DNA from: JBALVT01 sp045110675
GTDB lineage: Bacteria; Pseudomonadota; Gammaproteobacteria; Pseudomonadales; Halieaceae
DNA: 64,000 bases
Assembly: GCA_045110675.1 (NCBI GenBank)
Contig: JBGCGJ010000015.1
Span: forward strand, 62,001-126,000
Direction: 5' to 3'
The notes under the pieces are model-generated. The model was not told the origin of the DNA. It ran no database searches and saw only the letters and a list, made by a program, of their open reading frames with translations. Of the stretch, positions 51,920-59,834 are shown piece by piece (the first letter of the stretch is position 1; every line of letters starts with the position of its first letter). The position numbers and the translations under genes are program-made.

Positions 51920-52039
51920 GGGTTGAACAATTTCTACACGCTGTGTATCGTTACGGCCCTCCAAAAGCCCGTTAATACAGACAAACTTACCGGCGATGCT
52001 GTCCATCGCTTTTCTTAGAATTCATGAGGATATTTCCTG

Positions 52040-52684
52040 ATGCGATTGATTTTATTGGGTGCTCCCGGCGCCGGCAAAGGCACCCAGGCACAATACATAG
52101 TTGAAAAGTATGGCATTCCGCAGATTTCCACCGGAGACATGCTGAGAGCGGCTGTAAAAGCTCAAACCGAGTTAGGTATAAAGGCGAAGGAAGTTATGGA
52201 CGCCGGTGGTCTGGTATCTGATGAGATAATCATTGGCTTGGTCAAAGAGCGCATTGCGGAGGATGATTGTAAGGACGGTTTTTTGTTTGATGGTTTTCCA
52301 AGGACGATTCCTCAAGCACAGGCAATGGTCACTGCGGGTGTTCACATCGATCACGTTGTTGAGATTGCGGTTGATGATGATGAAATTGTCAGTCGATTGA
52401 GTGGTAGAAGAGTTCACCCTGGATCGGGACGAATTTATCATGTCATTCACAACGCGCCCAAGCAAGAAGGGCTCGACGATGAAACTGGTGAAGAGTTGGT
52501 TCAACGCGAAGATGATCTTGAAGAAACCGTACGAAAACGATTGCAAGTTTACAGTTCGCAAACGCTTCCTCTAATCGATTTTTACCAGACCATGGGTGGT
52601 GACAATGCACCTGTTTATCATCGCGTTGAAGGTGTTGGCACGATGGAAAGTATTCGCGACAAAGTTTTTTCTTCTCTGGGTTAG
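52040..52684 (+). CDS. adk: adenylate kinase
   Basis: A 214-residue adenylate kinase that balances ATP, ADP and AMP. The P-loop GAPGAGKGTQAQY lies at 7-19. DGFPRTIPQAQAM is the AMP/lid signature, and the long LID segment (RRVHPGSGRIYHV) marks the long form without zinc cysteines. GAGGATATTTCCTG precedes the ATG. A clear rho-independent terminator lies 18 bases after the stop. Confidence 0.97.
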   Translation: MRLILLGAPGAGKGTQAQYIVEKYGIPQISTGDMLRAAVKAQTELGIKAKEVMDAGGLVSDEIIIGLVKERIAEDDCKDGFLFDGFPRTIPQAQAMVTAGVHIDHVVEIAVDDDEIVSRLSGRRVHPGSGRIYHVIHNAPKQEGLDDETGEELVQREDDLEETVRKRLQVYSSQTLPLIDFYQTMGGDNAPVYHRVEGVGTMESIRDKVFSSLG

Positions 52685-52701
52685 AAAATGCTAAAATTGT
52701 G

Positions 52702-52728
52702 AAAAAGGGAGCTTAGCTCCCTTTTTTT
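52702..52728 (+). terminator. rho-independent terminator after adk
   Basis: GGGAGC (52707-52712) pairs with GCTCCC (52716-52721) around a TTA loop. The stem is extended by an A-run on the left and followed by seven T. This is a standard intrinsic terminator for adk. Confidence 0.93.
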
Positions 52729-53037
52729 ATGTTTTTATGAAAAATGCACAAAAAATTTTTTCTTAAAAAAATTCCATTTTTTTTTGATAAATTACTTAAA
52801 AAGCATAACTGATTTTAGTTTTGAATAATCGTTACGTTAGTTTAACCCTATAAAAATAGTATATTTTCTGATCTGCTATACTTCTTTCGTATCGTGAACC
52901 GCTGAAAGTCTGCTTTCAGCCCACGCTAATCGTTGTTTTTCGCAAAATTTTGTCGCGGTTCAGCGTATTGTGCCGTCATAAAATAGTTGTTACTTTTGAA
53001 CTGTAAAACCCAAATAACAACCGTGGAGAACGGCGAA
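52729..53037 (+). other. AT-rich gap upstream of the H1-like gene
   Basis: About 310 bases without a gene. The first third is very AT-rich with long A and T runs. A perfect 8-bp hairpin, GCTGAAAG-TCTG-CTTTCAGC (52901-52920), lies near the middle with no T-run after it. The last part carries the ribosome site for the next gene. A promoter is expected here, and the A/T tracts could bind nucleoid proteins. I could not choose exact boxes. Confidence 0.6.
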
Positions 53038-53949
53038 ATGGCAACTGCTAAGAAGAAAGCGACAACCAAACCCAGGAAGGCTACAAGAAAAACTGCAGCC
53101 AAAAAATCAACCCGCAAAGCACCGGCGAAGAAAGCAGCTCCAAAAGTTGTAGCTATTTCTCCTGCGGTGGGAAAAGCAACTGAGGTTCTCGCAAAAATTC
53201 AAAAGTCGATTACCGCGGAGAAAAAAGCAGTTGCAGCTGCTCGCAAAAAAGTTGTTGCGGCTCGCAACAAAGCGAAAAGACAATCGACGGCAGCCAACAA
53301 GCGTGCGGTTAAGTCTGCATCGACAGCCTCATCGCGTGCTTCTGCAAGATTGAAAGCTTTGCGAGAACGCGCAGCGAATGCGAAAGCGCGTTTGAACGAT
53401 GTAACAACCAAGGCTAAAGCAAAAGCCGCCGAAATGGCCGCAAAAGAGAAGTTAGCCGCCGCGAAAGCGGAAGCAGCCGCCAAGGCTGAAGCCGATAAGG
53501 CAGCAGCACTGGCCAAGTACGCAGCTAAGTGGTCGAAAGCTCGTGCGAAAGCCGACGCTAAGAAACTTGCCGCTGCAGAAAAGAAACTCGCAGCCCAGTT
53601 GAAAGCAGCAGCGAAAAAAGTGGCCGCCAAAGCCAAAGCCGCTGAGAAGAAAGCAGCAGCAGCCGCTAAAAAAGCAGCCGCCAAAGCTAAATTAAAGTCT
53701 AAAGCTAAACCGAAGGCCAAAGCGAAGCCAAAGGCCAAAGCGAAGCCAAAGGCCAAAGCAAAGCCAAAAGCTAAAGCGAAGCCAAAGGCCAAAGCAAAGC
53801 CAAAAGCTAAAGCGAAGCCAAAGGCCAAAGCAAAGCCAAAGGCCAAAGCAAAGCCAAAGGCCAAAGCAAAGCCAAAAGCTAAAGCAAAGCCAAAAGCTAA
53901 GGCGAAGGCAAAAGCTAGAGCAAAGCCAAGGGCTAAAGCGAAAAGATAG
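53038..53949 (+). CDS. histone H1-like Lys/Ala-rich DNA-binding protein
   Basis: A 303-residue, extremely basic Lys/Ala-rich protein. The N-terminus reads MATAKKKATTKPRKATRKTA. A long Ala/Lys/Glu-rich helical region (about 80-220) follows, and the tail repeats KPKAKA. This composition is that of eukaryotic H1-like bacterial proteins such as AlgP and Hc1; binding to DNA is inferred. ATG 53038 after GGAGAACGGCGAA is chosen over the longer frame from 52987. Terminators lie before and after it, so it is a single-gene unit. The exact family is uncertain. Confidence 0.8.
   Translation: MATAKKKATTKPRKATRKTAAKKSTRKAPAKKAAPKVVAISPAVGKATEVLAKIQKSITAEKKAVAAARKKVVAARNKAKRQSTAANKRAVKSASTASSRASARLKALRERAANAKARLNDVTTKAKAKAAEMAAKEKLAAAKAEAAAKAEADKAAALAKYAAKWSKARAKADAKKLAAAEKKLAAQLKAAAKKVAAKAKAAEKKAAAAAKKAAAKAKLKSKAKPKAKAKPKAKAKPKAKAKPKAKAKPKAKAKPKAKAKPKAKAKPKAKAKPKAKAKPKAKAKPKAKAKAKARAKPRAKAKR
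53707..53904 (+). repeat. 11 tandem 18-bp repeats encoding KPKAKA
   Basis: Eleven direct copies of an 18-base unit of the form AAGCCAAAGGCCAAAGCG lie in frame at the end of the H1-like gene. Two main versions alternate in the middle, one with GGCC and one with AGCT. The copies are near-identical at DNA level, which favours recent expansion and length variation between strains. Confidence 0.95.
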
Positions 53950-53976
53950 ATTCAATTAGTTCTTTGTGTAATAAGA

Positions 53977-54009
53977 AAACCCGTTGAAATTACTTCGACG
54001 GGTTTTTTT
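53977..54009. terminator. rho-independent terminator between H1-like gene and mobA
   Basis: AAACCCGT (53977-53984) pairs with ACGGGTTT (53998-54005). The stem is extended inward by TGAA/TTCG around an ATTAC loop and followed by a T-run. The opposite strand also has A-rich flanks, so it may serve both converging genes. Confidence 0.92.
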
Positions 54010-54024
54010 CTGGAAAATTTTTAT

Positions 54025-54618
54025 CTAGGTCTGGCCTGGGGAAACTTCGTGCATAGTATTGAAGTTGTGAAATGCATCTGGCTGATCGGAGAAATCTACC
54101 CTGGCATTGGGGTGTTGCGCAATCCAGTGACGCACAGCCCTGTGACCCTCTTCGAGATAACTGCCCAGTGATGGGAAAAGCGAGCGGTGTATTGCGCAGG
54201 ACAAATATTGGTCGCGTTTTCCATCGTTGGCGTACGCAAGCAGTGTCGGCTCGGCACCACCAACCGTAATAGCATCTCCCAGGCGAGTGACGAGGTCTAG
54301 AGGTATCAACGGAGTGTCACAGGCTACGACGATGAGAATATTGTTCACCACATACTCCATTGCCGCTTCGATCCCCGCCAGCGGGCCTTGGAAGTCCAGG
54401 TATTTATCCTGAACCTGTCGGTCCCCTATTTCGGTATAGGCAGGTATGTTTCTATTGCAACTTACAATGAGCTGGTCGATTTGTGGATCGAGTCTTTCCG
54501 CGACGTGTTCGATTAACCGTTTGCCACGCCAGGGGAGTAAACCCTTGTCTTGTCCCTGAACTCTCCGGCCAGCGCCACCAGCAAGAATGAGTCCTGTAAT
54601 GTTGTTTTCTTTTGTCAT
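54025..54618 (-). CDS. mobA: molybdenum cofactor guanylyltransferase MobA
   Basis: A 197-residue enzyme that adds GMP to molybdopterin. The N-terminal ITGLILAGGAGRRVQGQDKG is the nucleotide-binding signature, and LIVVACDTPLIPLDLV carries the metal-binding aspartate. It implies at least one molybdoenzyme of the bis-MGD type in the genome, though none lies here. It converges with the H1-like gene across a terminator. Confidence 0.93.
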   Translation of the reverse strand: MTKENNITGLILAGGAGRRVQGQDKGLLPWRGKRLIEHVAERLDPQIDQLIVSCNRNIPAYTEIGDRQVQDKYLDFQGPLAGIEAAMEYVVNNILIVVACDTPLIPLDLVTRLGDAITVGGAEPTLLAYANDGKRDQYLSCAIHRSLFPSLGSYLEEGHRAVRHWIAQHPNARVDFSDQPDAFHNFNTMHEVSPGQT

Positions 54619-54765
54619 GATCTGACTCAGTCTGAAAGACGCAGTTTAATCTGCAATTGTATTTCTTGGTAGCCACCAGACTATGGGATAATTAGCGCCG
54701 CCCCAAACCGAATACGACGAGGGCGATTAAGATAACAGTATTTCAGGGGCAGGTTTACAGAGGTT

Positions 54766-55476
54766 ATGGCTAACATTTTGGCAATTGATACTTCCACGGA
54801 CGCGTGCTCCGTGGCGTTGTCTGTGGAGGGACAACTGGCACAGCGACACGAAGTGGTGCCCCGCGATCACTCGGGCCGTTTGATGCCGATGTTGCAGGAG
54901 TTGTTACCTAACGGGGATTTACGAGCTGCCGGTGTCGACGCCATCGCCTATGGTGTGGGTCCAGGTTCTTTTACCGGACTTCGCATTGCAGCCAGTGCGG
55001 TTCAAGGCCTTGCATTCGCTAACAACCTTCCCGCAATTCCAGTTTCTACGCTTGCCTGTCTAGCCCAGACTGCATTCCGGCAGGCGCTGATCAGTTCGGA
55101 CGGTTGCGCTCTGAGTACACTGGATGCCAGGATCAATGAGATTTACTGGGCGGTGTTCAGTTTTGACGAGGGTTTGGCACAATCCGTCACGGAACCTGCA
55201 GTGTGCCATCCGAATGACATCCATTTGGATAGCAGTGTAGGTTTTTTGAATGGCGTCGGTGGTGGACTCGCCTATTTCGAATCTTTTCCCGCAGACATTC
55301 GCGATCGCTTGAAAAGTACCGAACTTGATGTTTTACCCAATGCCATGGATCTCATACCGCTGGCTGAGGAATTATTGAGCCAGGGTCAGGTGCAATCCGC
55401 CGCAGAAGTGGCGCCCATTTATGTCCGCGACGAAATCTCCTGGAAGAAGTTGGCAGACCAAGGTAAATCCAAATGA
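54766..55476 (+). CDS. tsaB: tRNA threonylcarbamoyladenosine protein TsaB
   Basis: A 236-residue partner of TsaD in making t6A at position 37 of ANN-decoding tRNAs. The N-terminal ILAIDTSTDACSVAL and the middle GVGPGSFTGLRIAASAVQGLAF are the ASKHA-fold family motifs. Length is normal. ATG 54766 follows TTACAGAGGTT. It overlaps uppP by 4 bases. Confidence 0.95.
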   Translation: MANILAIDTSTDACSVALSVEGQLAQRHEVVPRDHSGRLMPMLQELLPNGDLRAAGVDAIAYGVGPGSFTGLRIAASAVQGLAFANNLPAIPVSTLACLAQTAFRQALISSDGCALSTLDARINEIYWAVFSFDEGLAQSVTEPAVCHPNDIHLDSSVGFLNGVGGGLAYFESFPADIRDRLKSTELDVLPNAMDLIPLAEELLSQGQVQSAAEVAPIYVRDEISWKKLADQGKSK

Positions 55477-56282
55477 TCGATTGGTTCCAGGCGATTGTCC
55501 TCGCCTTGCTACAGGGGCTTACCGAATTTCTGCCGATATCCAGTTCCGCGCATTTGGTCATACCATCGCTGATACTGAACTGGCCTGATCAAGGGCTTGC
55601 ATTTGATGTGGCGGTCCATGTTGGCACGCTCCTGGCGGTGGTAGGTTTTTACCGAAGCGATTTGTTGCAGATCACCTCCGCGTGGACGTCCTCTGTCACG
55701 GGAGGGCCAGCGAGCGCCGATAGCCGCTTAGCCTGGTATATAGTCTGTGCCACGGTGCCGGCCGGGTTGATAGGTTTACTCGCGCGGGATTATATCGCTG
55801 CGGAATTTCGCTCGCTGCCGGTTATCGCCTCAACAACGCTGATTTTTGGTCTCCTGCTGGGGTTCGCAGACCGGCGCTCCTCTGCCAATGAGAGTAGTGG
55901 TGTTACGCTATCTTTGTTAATTGCACTTCTGATCGGTGTTGCTCAGGCAATCGCATTGATACCAGGCGTGTCTCGGTCGGGTGTGACGATAACAGCGGGT
56001 CTTCTGATGGGGTTGCCCAGGCAGGCTGCGGCGCGATTTTCGTTTTTGCTGTCGATCCCCATCATAGCCTCCGCTGGGGCTCTTAAATCCTGGGATTTGT
56101 ATCGTAGCGCCCTCGACGTAAATTGGCCCATGCTCGCCGTCGGAGTGTTGGTTTCTGGTGTTACGGCGTATCTTTGCATTGCCTGGTTTTTGAAATTACT
56201 GGATCGTGTGGGGATGATGCCATTTGTTTACTATCGTATCGTTCTGGCTCTGGGATTGTACTTGCTGTGGCTGGCTCAATGA
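55473..56282 (+). CDS. uppP: undecaprenyl-diphosphatase (BacA/UppP)
   Basis: A 269-residue polytopic membrane phosphatase that recycles the undecaprenyl carrier for cell wall synthesis. The two catalytic stretches are ALLQGLTEFLPISSSAHL near the N-terminus and IPGVSRSGVTITAGLLMG near residue 170. About eight hydrophobic spans are visible. It starts within the tsaB stop (4-base overlap). Resistance to bacitracin can depend on its level. Confidence 0.96.
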   Translation: MIDWFQAIVLALLQGLTEFLPISSSAHLVIPSLILNWPDQGLAFDVAVHVGTLLAVVGFYRSDLLQITSAWTSSVTGGPASADSRLAWYIVCATVPAGLIGLLARDYIAAEFRSLPVIASTTLIFGLLLGFADRRSSANESSGVTLSLLIALLIGVAQAIALIPGVSRSGVTITAGLLMGLPRQAAARFSFLLSIPIIASAGALKSWDLYRSALDVNWPMLAVGVLVSGVTAYLCIAWFLKLLDRVGMMPFVYYRIVLALGLYLLWLAQ

Positions 56283-56298
56283 TGAAATGGAAATGACA

Positions 56299-57609
56299 AT
56301 GACTCAAACGGTTTTTAATCAGCAGCTCTGCGACTTTATCGGCCGATCCACAACGCCGTTTCACGCAGTGAGTGCAATGAAGAGTGAACTCAGTGCGGCG
56401 GGCTTTGAGGAGCTTGACGATCAGTTAAGTTGGGACCTCAAACCCGCAGGCAAGTACTTTGTTTGCCGCAATGGCAGCTCACTGGCTGCTTTTATTGTGG
56501 GGTCCGATAGTGCGCCCATCGAAGGTATGCGGATGGTGGGAGCACATACCGATAGCCCCTGTCTAATGGTAAAGCCGGTATCAGAAAACAACCGCAAAGA
56601 TTACTTTCAACTCGGTGTTGAAGTCTATGGAGGTGCATTGCTCAACCCCTGGTTTGATCGGGACTTATCACTGGCGGGTCGAGTTACCTTCAAATCGAAA
56701 CAGGGTGAGCTGAAGAGCGAGCTCATCGATTTTCGCGATGCGATTGCGACTATTCCCAGTTTGGCGATCCACTTAGATCGAGAAGCAAACAAGCAGCGAA
56801 GTATAAATCCCCAAACCGATATTTTACCGGTGTTATGCCAGGTACCGAGTGGCGATACCCCTGATTTTCACGCGCTCTTAAAAGATCGACTGTTGCTTGA
56901 ACATCCTGAATCCGACATTGACCAGGTACTGGAGTACGAACTGTGTTTTTACGATACACAGGCTCCGGCCGTTATCGGTTTGAAACGGGAATTTATCGCC
57001 TCGGCCCGCCTGGACAACTTGCTCAGCTGTTTCACCGGTTTACGTGCGCTTATAGAAAGTGATGGATCGATGAGTTCGCTGCTGGTGTGCAATGATCATG
57101 AGGAGGTGGGCAGTGTATCCGCAGCGGGAGCTCAGGGGCCGCTATTGCTATCAGTTTTGAAAAGGTTGGCGGGTTCAGAGACGGAATATCTCGCTTTGGC
57201 AGAGCGATCGATGATGATCTCTGCGGACAATGCCCACGGTATCCATCCGAATTACCTGGATAGGCACGATGACAACCACGGCCCAATTCTAAACGCCGGT
57301 CCGGTCATTAAGAGAAATGCTAACCAGCGTTATGCGACAAATAGTGAAACCGCAGGGTTGTTCCGGCTGTTGGCAGCCCAAGCCGACGTACCCGTCCAAG
57401 CCTTCGTAGTGCGCAGCGATATGGGCTGTGGCAGTACTATCGGACCGATCACAGCAGGCAGCACAGGAATTCGCACGCTTGATATTGGCGTTCCGACCTT
57501 TGCAATGCACTCTATTCGTGAGCTGGCTGGAGCTGAAGATGCCTGGAACCTGAGCCGGGTACTCAATTTGTTTTACAACCACCCCGGACCCCTGGGCGTA
57601 CAGCCGTAA
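56299..57609 (+). CDS. apeB: M18 family aminopeptidase
   Basis: A 436-residue zinc metalloaminopeptidase of family M18. Metal-binding and catalytic stretches are GAHTDSPCLMVKP, CNDHEEVGS, SADNAHGIHPN and DIGVPTFAMHSIRE. The N-terminus starts FNQQLCDFIGRSTTPFHAV, a hallmark of the family. The open frame begins upstream within uppP. ATG 56299 after GGAAATGACA is preferred, with ATG 56293 and 56287 as alternatives. It is followed after 10 bases by the queuosine mannosyltransferase-like gene. Confidence 0.93.
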   Translation: MTQTVFNQQLCDFIGRSTTPFHAVSAMKSELSAAGFEELDDQLSWDLKPAGKYFVCRNGSSLAAFIVGSDSAPIEGMRMVGAHTDSPCLMVKPVSENNRKDYFQLGVEVYGGALLNPWFDRDLSLAGRVTFKSKQGELKSELIDFRDAIATIPSLAIHLDREANKQRSINPQTDILPVLCQVPSGDTPDFHALLKDRLLLEHPESDIDQVLEYELCFYDTQAPAVIGLKREFIASARLDNLLSCFTGLRALIESDGSMSSLLVCNDHEEVGSVSAAGAQGPLLLSVLKRLAGSETEYLALAERSMMISADNAHGIHPNYLDRHDDNHGPILNAGPVIKRNANQRYATNSETAGLFRLLAAQADVPVQAFVVRSDMGCGSTIGPITAGSTGIRTLDIGVPTFAMHSIRELAGAEDAWNLSRVLNLFYNHPGPLGVQP

Positions 57610-57619
57610 ATCAATCGCA

Positions 57620-58765
57620 GTGAAGGTTCTACTGCTTTCGGCCTACGCCGCTCAGAGCCACATCTACTGGCAGCGACAATTGTTGCGGCTCTTTCCCGAT
57701 TGGCAATGGCAGGATTTGTCACTGCCGCCGCGGCATTTTAGCTGGCGCGTACGAGGCAACCCTCTTTACTGGTCCGTCGCTGAACGCGAGACCTTGAATA
57801 GGGAATATGACCTGGTGCTGGCGACGTCAATGGTGGATTTGGCTACTTTGCGAGGTTTGGTCCCCAATCTCGCAACGATACCAACTGTTGTCTACTTCCA
57901 CGAAAATCAATTTGCCTATCCTGCGGGCGCAGGTGACCGAAATTTGCTTGAGCCGCAGATGGTGAGTTTGTATTCGGGCATGGCCGCTGATCACCTGCTG
58001 TTTAACTCGCACTACAATCGCGACAGCTTTATGCAGGGTTGCCAGGCGATGTTGGTTCGATTTCCCGACAAGGTGCCCACAACAGTTGTCGAATCCCTGA
58101 GAGGAAAGTCTTCGGTAATTCCAGTACCTATTGAGAACGTCGATCCTGAAGTGCCGGTTAGCTCGGGAGTTTGGCTACGCGAAGATAAAATGAAAACCCC
58201 TCACCCCATTCGCATCGCTTGGGTGGGGCGCTTTGAATTCGACAAAGGTGGTGATGGATTATTGCTGGCCCTGCGACAGCTGGAAAAGTCCGGCCTGAAT
58301 TACGCTCTGGCAGTTATCGGGCAGCGCTTCAGAAATTCACCCGCCGCCTTTGAGGCCATCAGCGAATCCTTTAGTCATCGCTTAGTGCAATTTGGCTTCG
58401 TAGAAAGTGCAGAAACTTATCGGCAAATTCTCGCCGAGGCAGATATCGTTTTATCGACTGCACTGCACGAGTTCCAGGGCTTGGCCTTATTGGAGGCAGT
58501 TCGCGAAGGTTGTATACCGGTAGTGCCAGATCGCCTGGTGTATCCGGAGATCTATTCTAGCGAATACCGATACCCCTCAAACCCTGAAAACCCTGACCTC
58601 GAGGCACTAGGTGCCGCACAGTTGGTGCTTTCTCTGGTTGAACAAATCCGTGCCTGTGAAGTGAATACTCCGAATATCTCCGCTTTTTTTGGGGACGAAA
58701 TCGGCTCACGTTATCGCGCGGTATTTGAATCCATTGCTTCGTCCGGATCACTGCCTACCCCGTAG
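57620..58765 (+). CDS. tRNA-queuosine alpha-mannosyltransferase-like glycosyltransferase (DUF3524)
   Basis: A 381-residue GT-B type glycosyltransferase. The N-terminus (LLLSAYAAQSHIYWQRQLLR, then PPRHFSWRVRGNPLYWS) and YFHENQFAYP match the DUF3524 region of human GTDC1, the queuosine mannosyltransferase. The C-terminal half has IAWVGRFEFDKGGD and HEFQGLALLEAVREG, the nucleotide-sugar part. The start is GTG 57620. Transfer of mannose to queuosine tRNA is inferred from this resemblance; the acceptor in bacteria is not known to me. It precedes trpS by 55 bases. Confidence 0.78.
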   Translation: MKVLLLSAYAAQSHIYWQRQLLRLFPDWQWQDLSLPPRHFSWRVRGNPLYWSVAERETLNREYDLVLATSMVDLATLRGLVPNLATIPTVVYFHENQFAYPAGAGDRNLLEPQMVSLYSGMAADHLLFNSHYNRDSFMQGCQAMLVRFPDKVPTTVVESLRGKSSVIPVPIENVDPEVPVSSGVWLREDKMKTPHPIRIAWVGRFEFDKGGDGLLLALRQLEKSGLNYALAVIGQRFRNSPAAFEAISESFSHRLVQFGFVESAETYRQILAEADIVLSTALHEFQGLALLEAVREGCIPVVPDRLVYPEIYSSEYRYPSNPENPDLEALGAAQLVLSLVEQIRACEVNTPNISAFFGDEIGSRYRAVFESIASSGSLPTP

Positions 58766-58820
58766 CCATTCTAAATCAATCCCCGTATCATTAGCGCCTT
58801 TTTTAGGGCTTCGGAATTTC

Positions 58821-59828
58821 ATGGAAAAGCAACGCGTTCTAACAGGGATTACCACCTCAGGAACTCCGCATTTGGGTAACTATGTGGGTGCCATTCGACC
58901 TGCCATCGTCGCTTCGCGGGGGGATTCCGTGGAGTCTTTCCTGTTCATGGCCGATTACCACGCACTGATTAAGAATCAGGCTCCCGAGCAGGTGAAACAA
59001 TCGAGTAAGGAAATTGCCGCCGCATGGCTGGCTCTGGGGCTGGATACTGAGCGGGCGGTCTTTTATCGCCAATCTGACATACCCGAGATACCAGAACTCA
59101 CCTGGATACTGACCTGCAACGCCGCAAAAGGCCTGATGAATAGGGCCCATGCCTACAAGGCGGCTGTCCAGCACAATGAAGAGAACGGCGAAGATCCGGA
59201 TTTTGGAATCACCATGGGTCTATTTTCTTACCCGGTGTTAATGGCGGCTGACATTTTGATGTTCAATGCCCATAAAATTCCCGTCGGTCGAGATCAGATT
59301 CAACATGTTGAAATGGCCCGTGACATCGCCCAGCGTTTTAATCACAACTTTGCTGATGTGTTTACTCTTCCCGAGGCTGCGGTGGATGACAATGTGGCTG
59401 TTTTGCAGGGTTTGGACGGACGCAAGATGAGTAAGAGTTACAATAATACGATTCCGCTTTTTGTTTCATCCAAGCAACTTCGCAAGGCCATCAATAAAGT
59501 CAAAACTAATCTTCTGGAACCTGGCGAGCCGAAAGATCCTGATGATTCAACGGTGTTTCAATTGTGGTCCGCTTTTGCCTCCGAGTCCGAAATCAGTAGA
59601 ATGCGAGAGGAGTTCGCCAATGGCATCGCTTGGGGGGAGGCTAAAAAGCAACTGTTTGAAATGATTGATGAGGAATTGTCCCCGGCTAGAGAGCGCTATC
59701 TGGAACTGATGGATGATCCCGGCCACATTGAAACGGTATTGAAGCGCGGTGCCGAACGCGCCAGGGAGCAAAGTGCGCCTCTTATGGCTAAAGTTCGCGA
59801 AGCGGTTGGCATTGCTCCGATGTCTTAA
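58821..59828 (+). CDS. trpS: tryptophanyl-tRNA synthetase
   Basis: A 335-residue class I synthetase that charges tRNA-Trp. The HIGH-like motif is TSGTPHLGNYVGAI near the N-terminus and the KMSKS motif is GRKMSKSYNN. The long open frame starts at 58689 inside the upstream gene, but ATG 58821 matches the usual start. It converges with the TonB receptor gene, six bases away. Confidence 0.97.
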   Translation: MEKQRVLTGITTSGTPHLGNYVGAIRPAIVASRGDSVESFLFMADYHALIKNQAPEQVKQSSKEIAAAWLALGLDTERAVFYRQSDIPEIPELTWILTCNAAKGLMNRAHAYKAAVQHNEENGEDPDFGITMGLFSYPVLMAADILMFNAHKIPVGRDQIQHVEMARDIAQRFNHNFADVFTLPEAAVDDNVAVLQGLDGRKMSKSYNNTIPLFVSSKQLRKAINKVKTNLLEPGEPKDPDDSTVFQLWSAFASESEISRMREEFANGIAWGEAKKQLFEMIDEELSPARERYLELMDDPGHIETVLKRGAERAREQSAPLMAKVREAVGIAPMS

Positions 59829-59834
59829 GCTGGC

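Noticed and set aside
53199..53864. Long antisense open frame (221 residues) with repeated AFGFAL
   Set aside because: It is the mirror of the Lys/Ala-rich H1-like gene. The repeat keeps the opposite strand free of stops, and no ribosome site or family is visible.
53707..53904. Possible CRISPR-like array of short repeats
   Set aside because: There are no spacers. The units are contiguous, 18 bases long and in frame with the Lys-rich protein.
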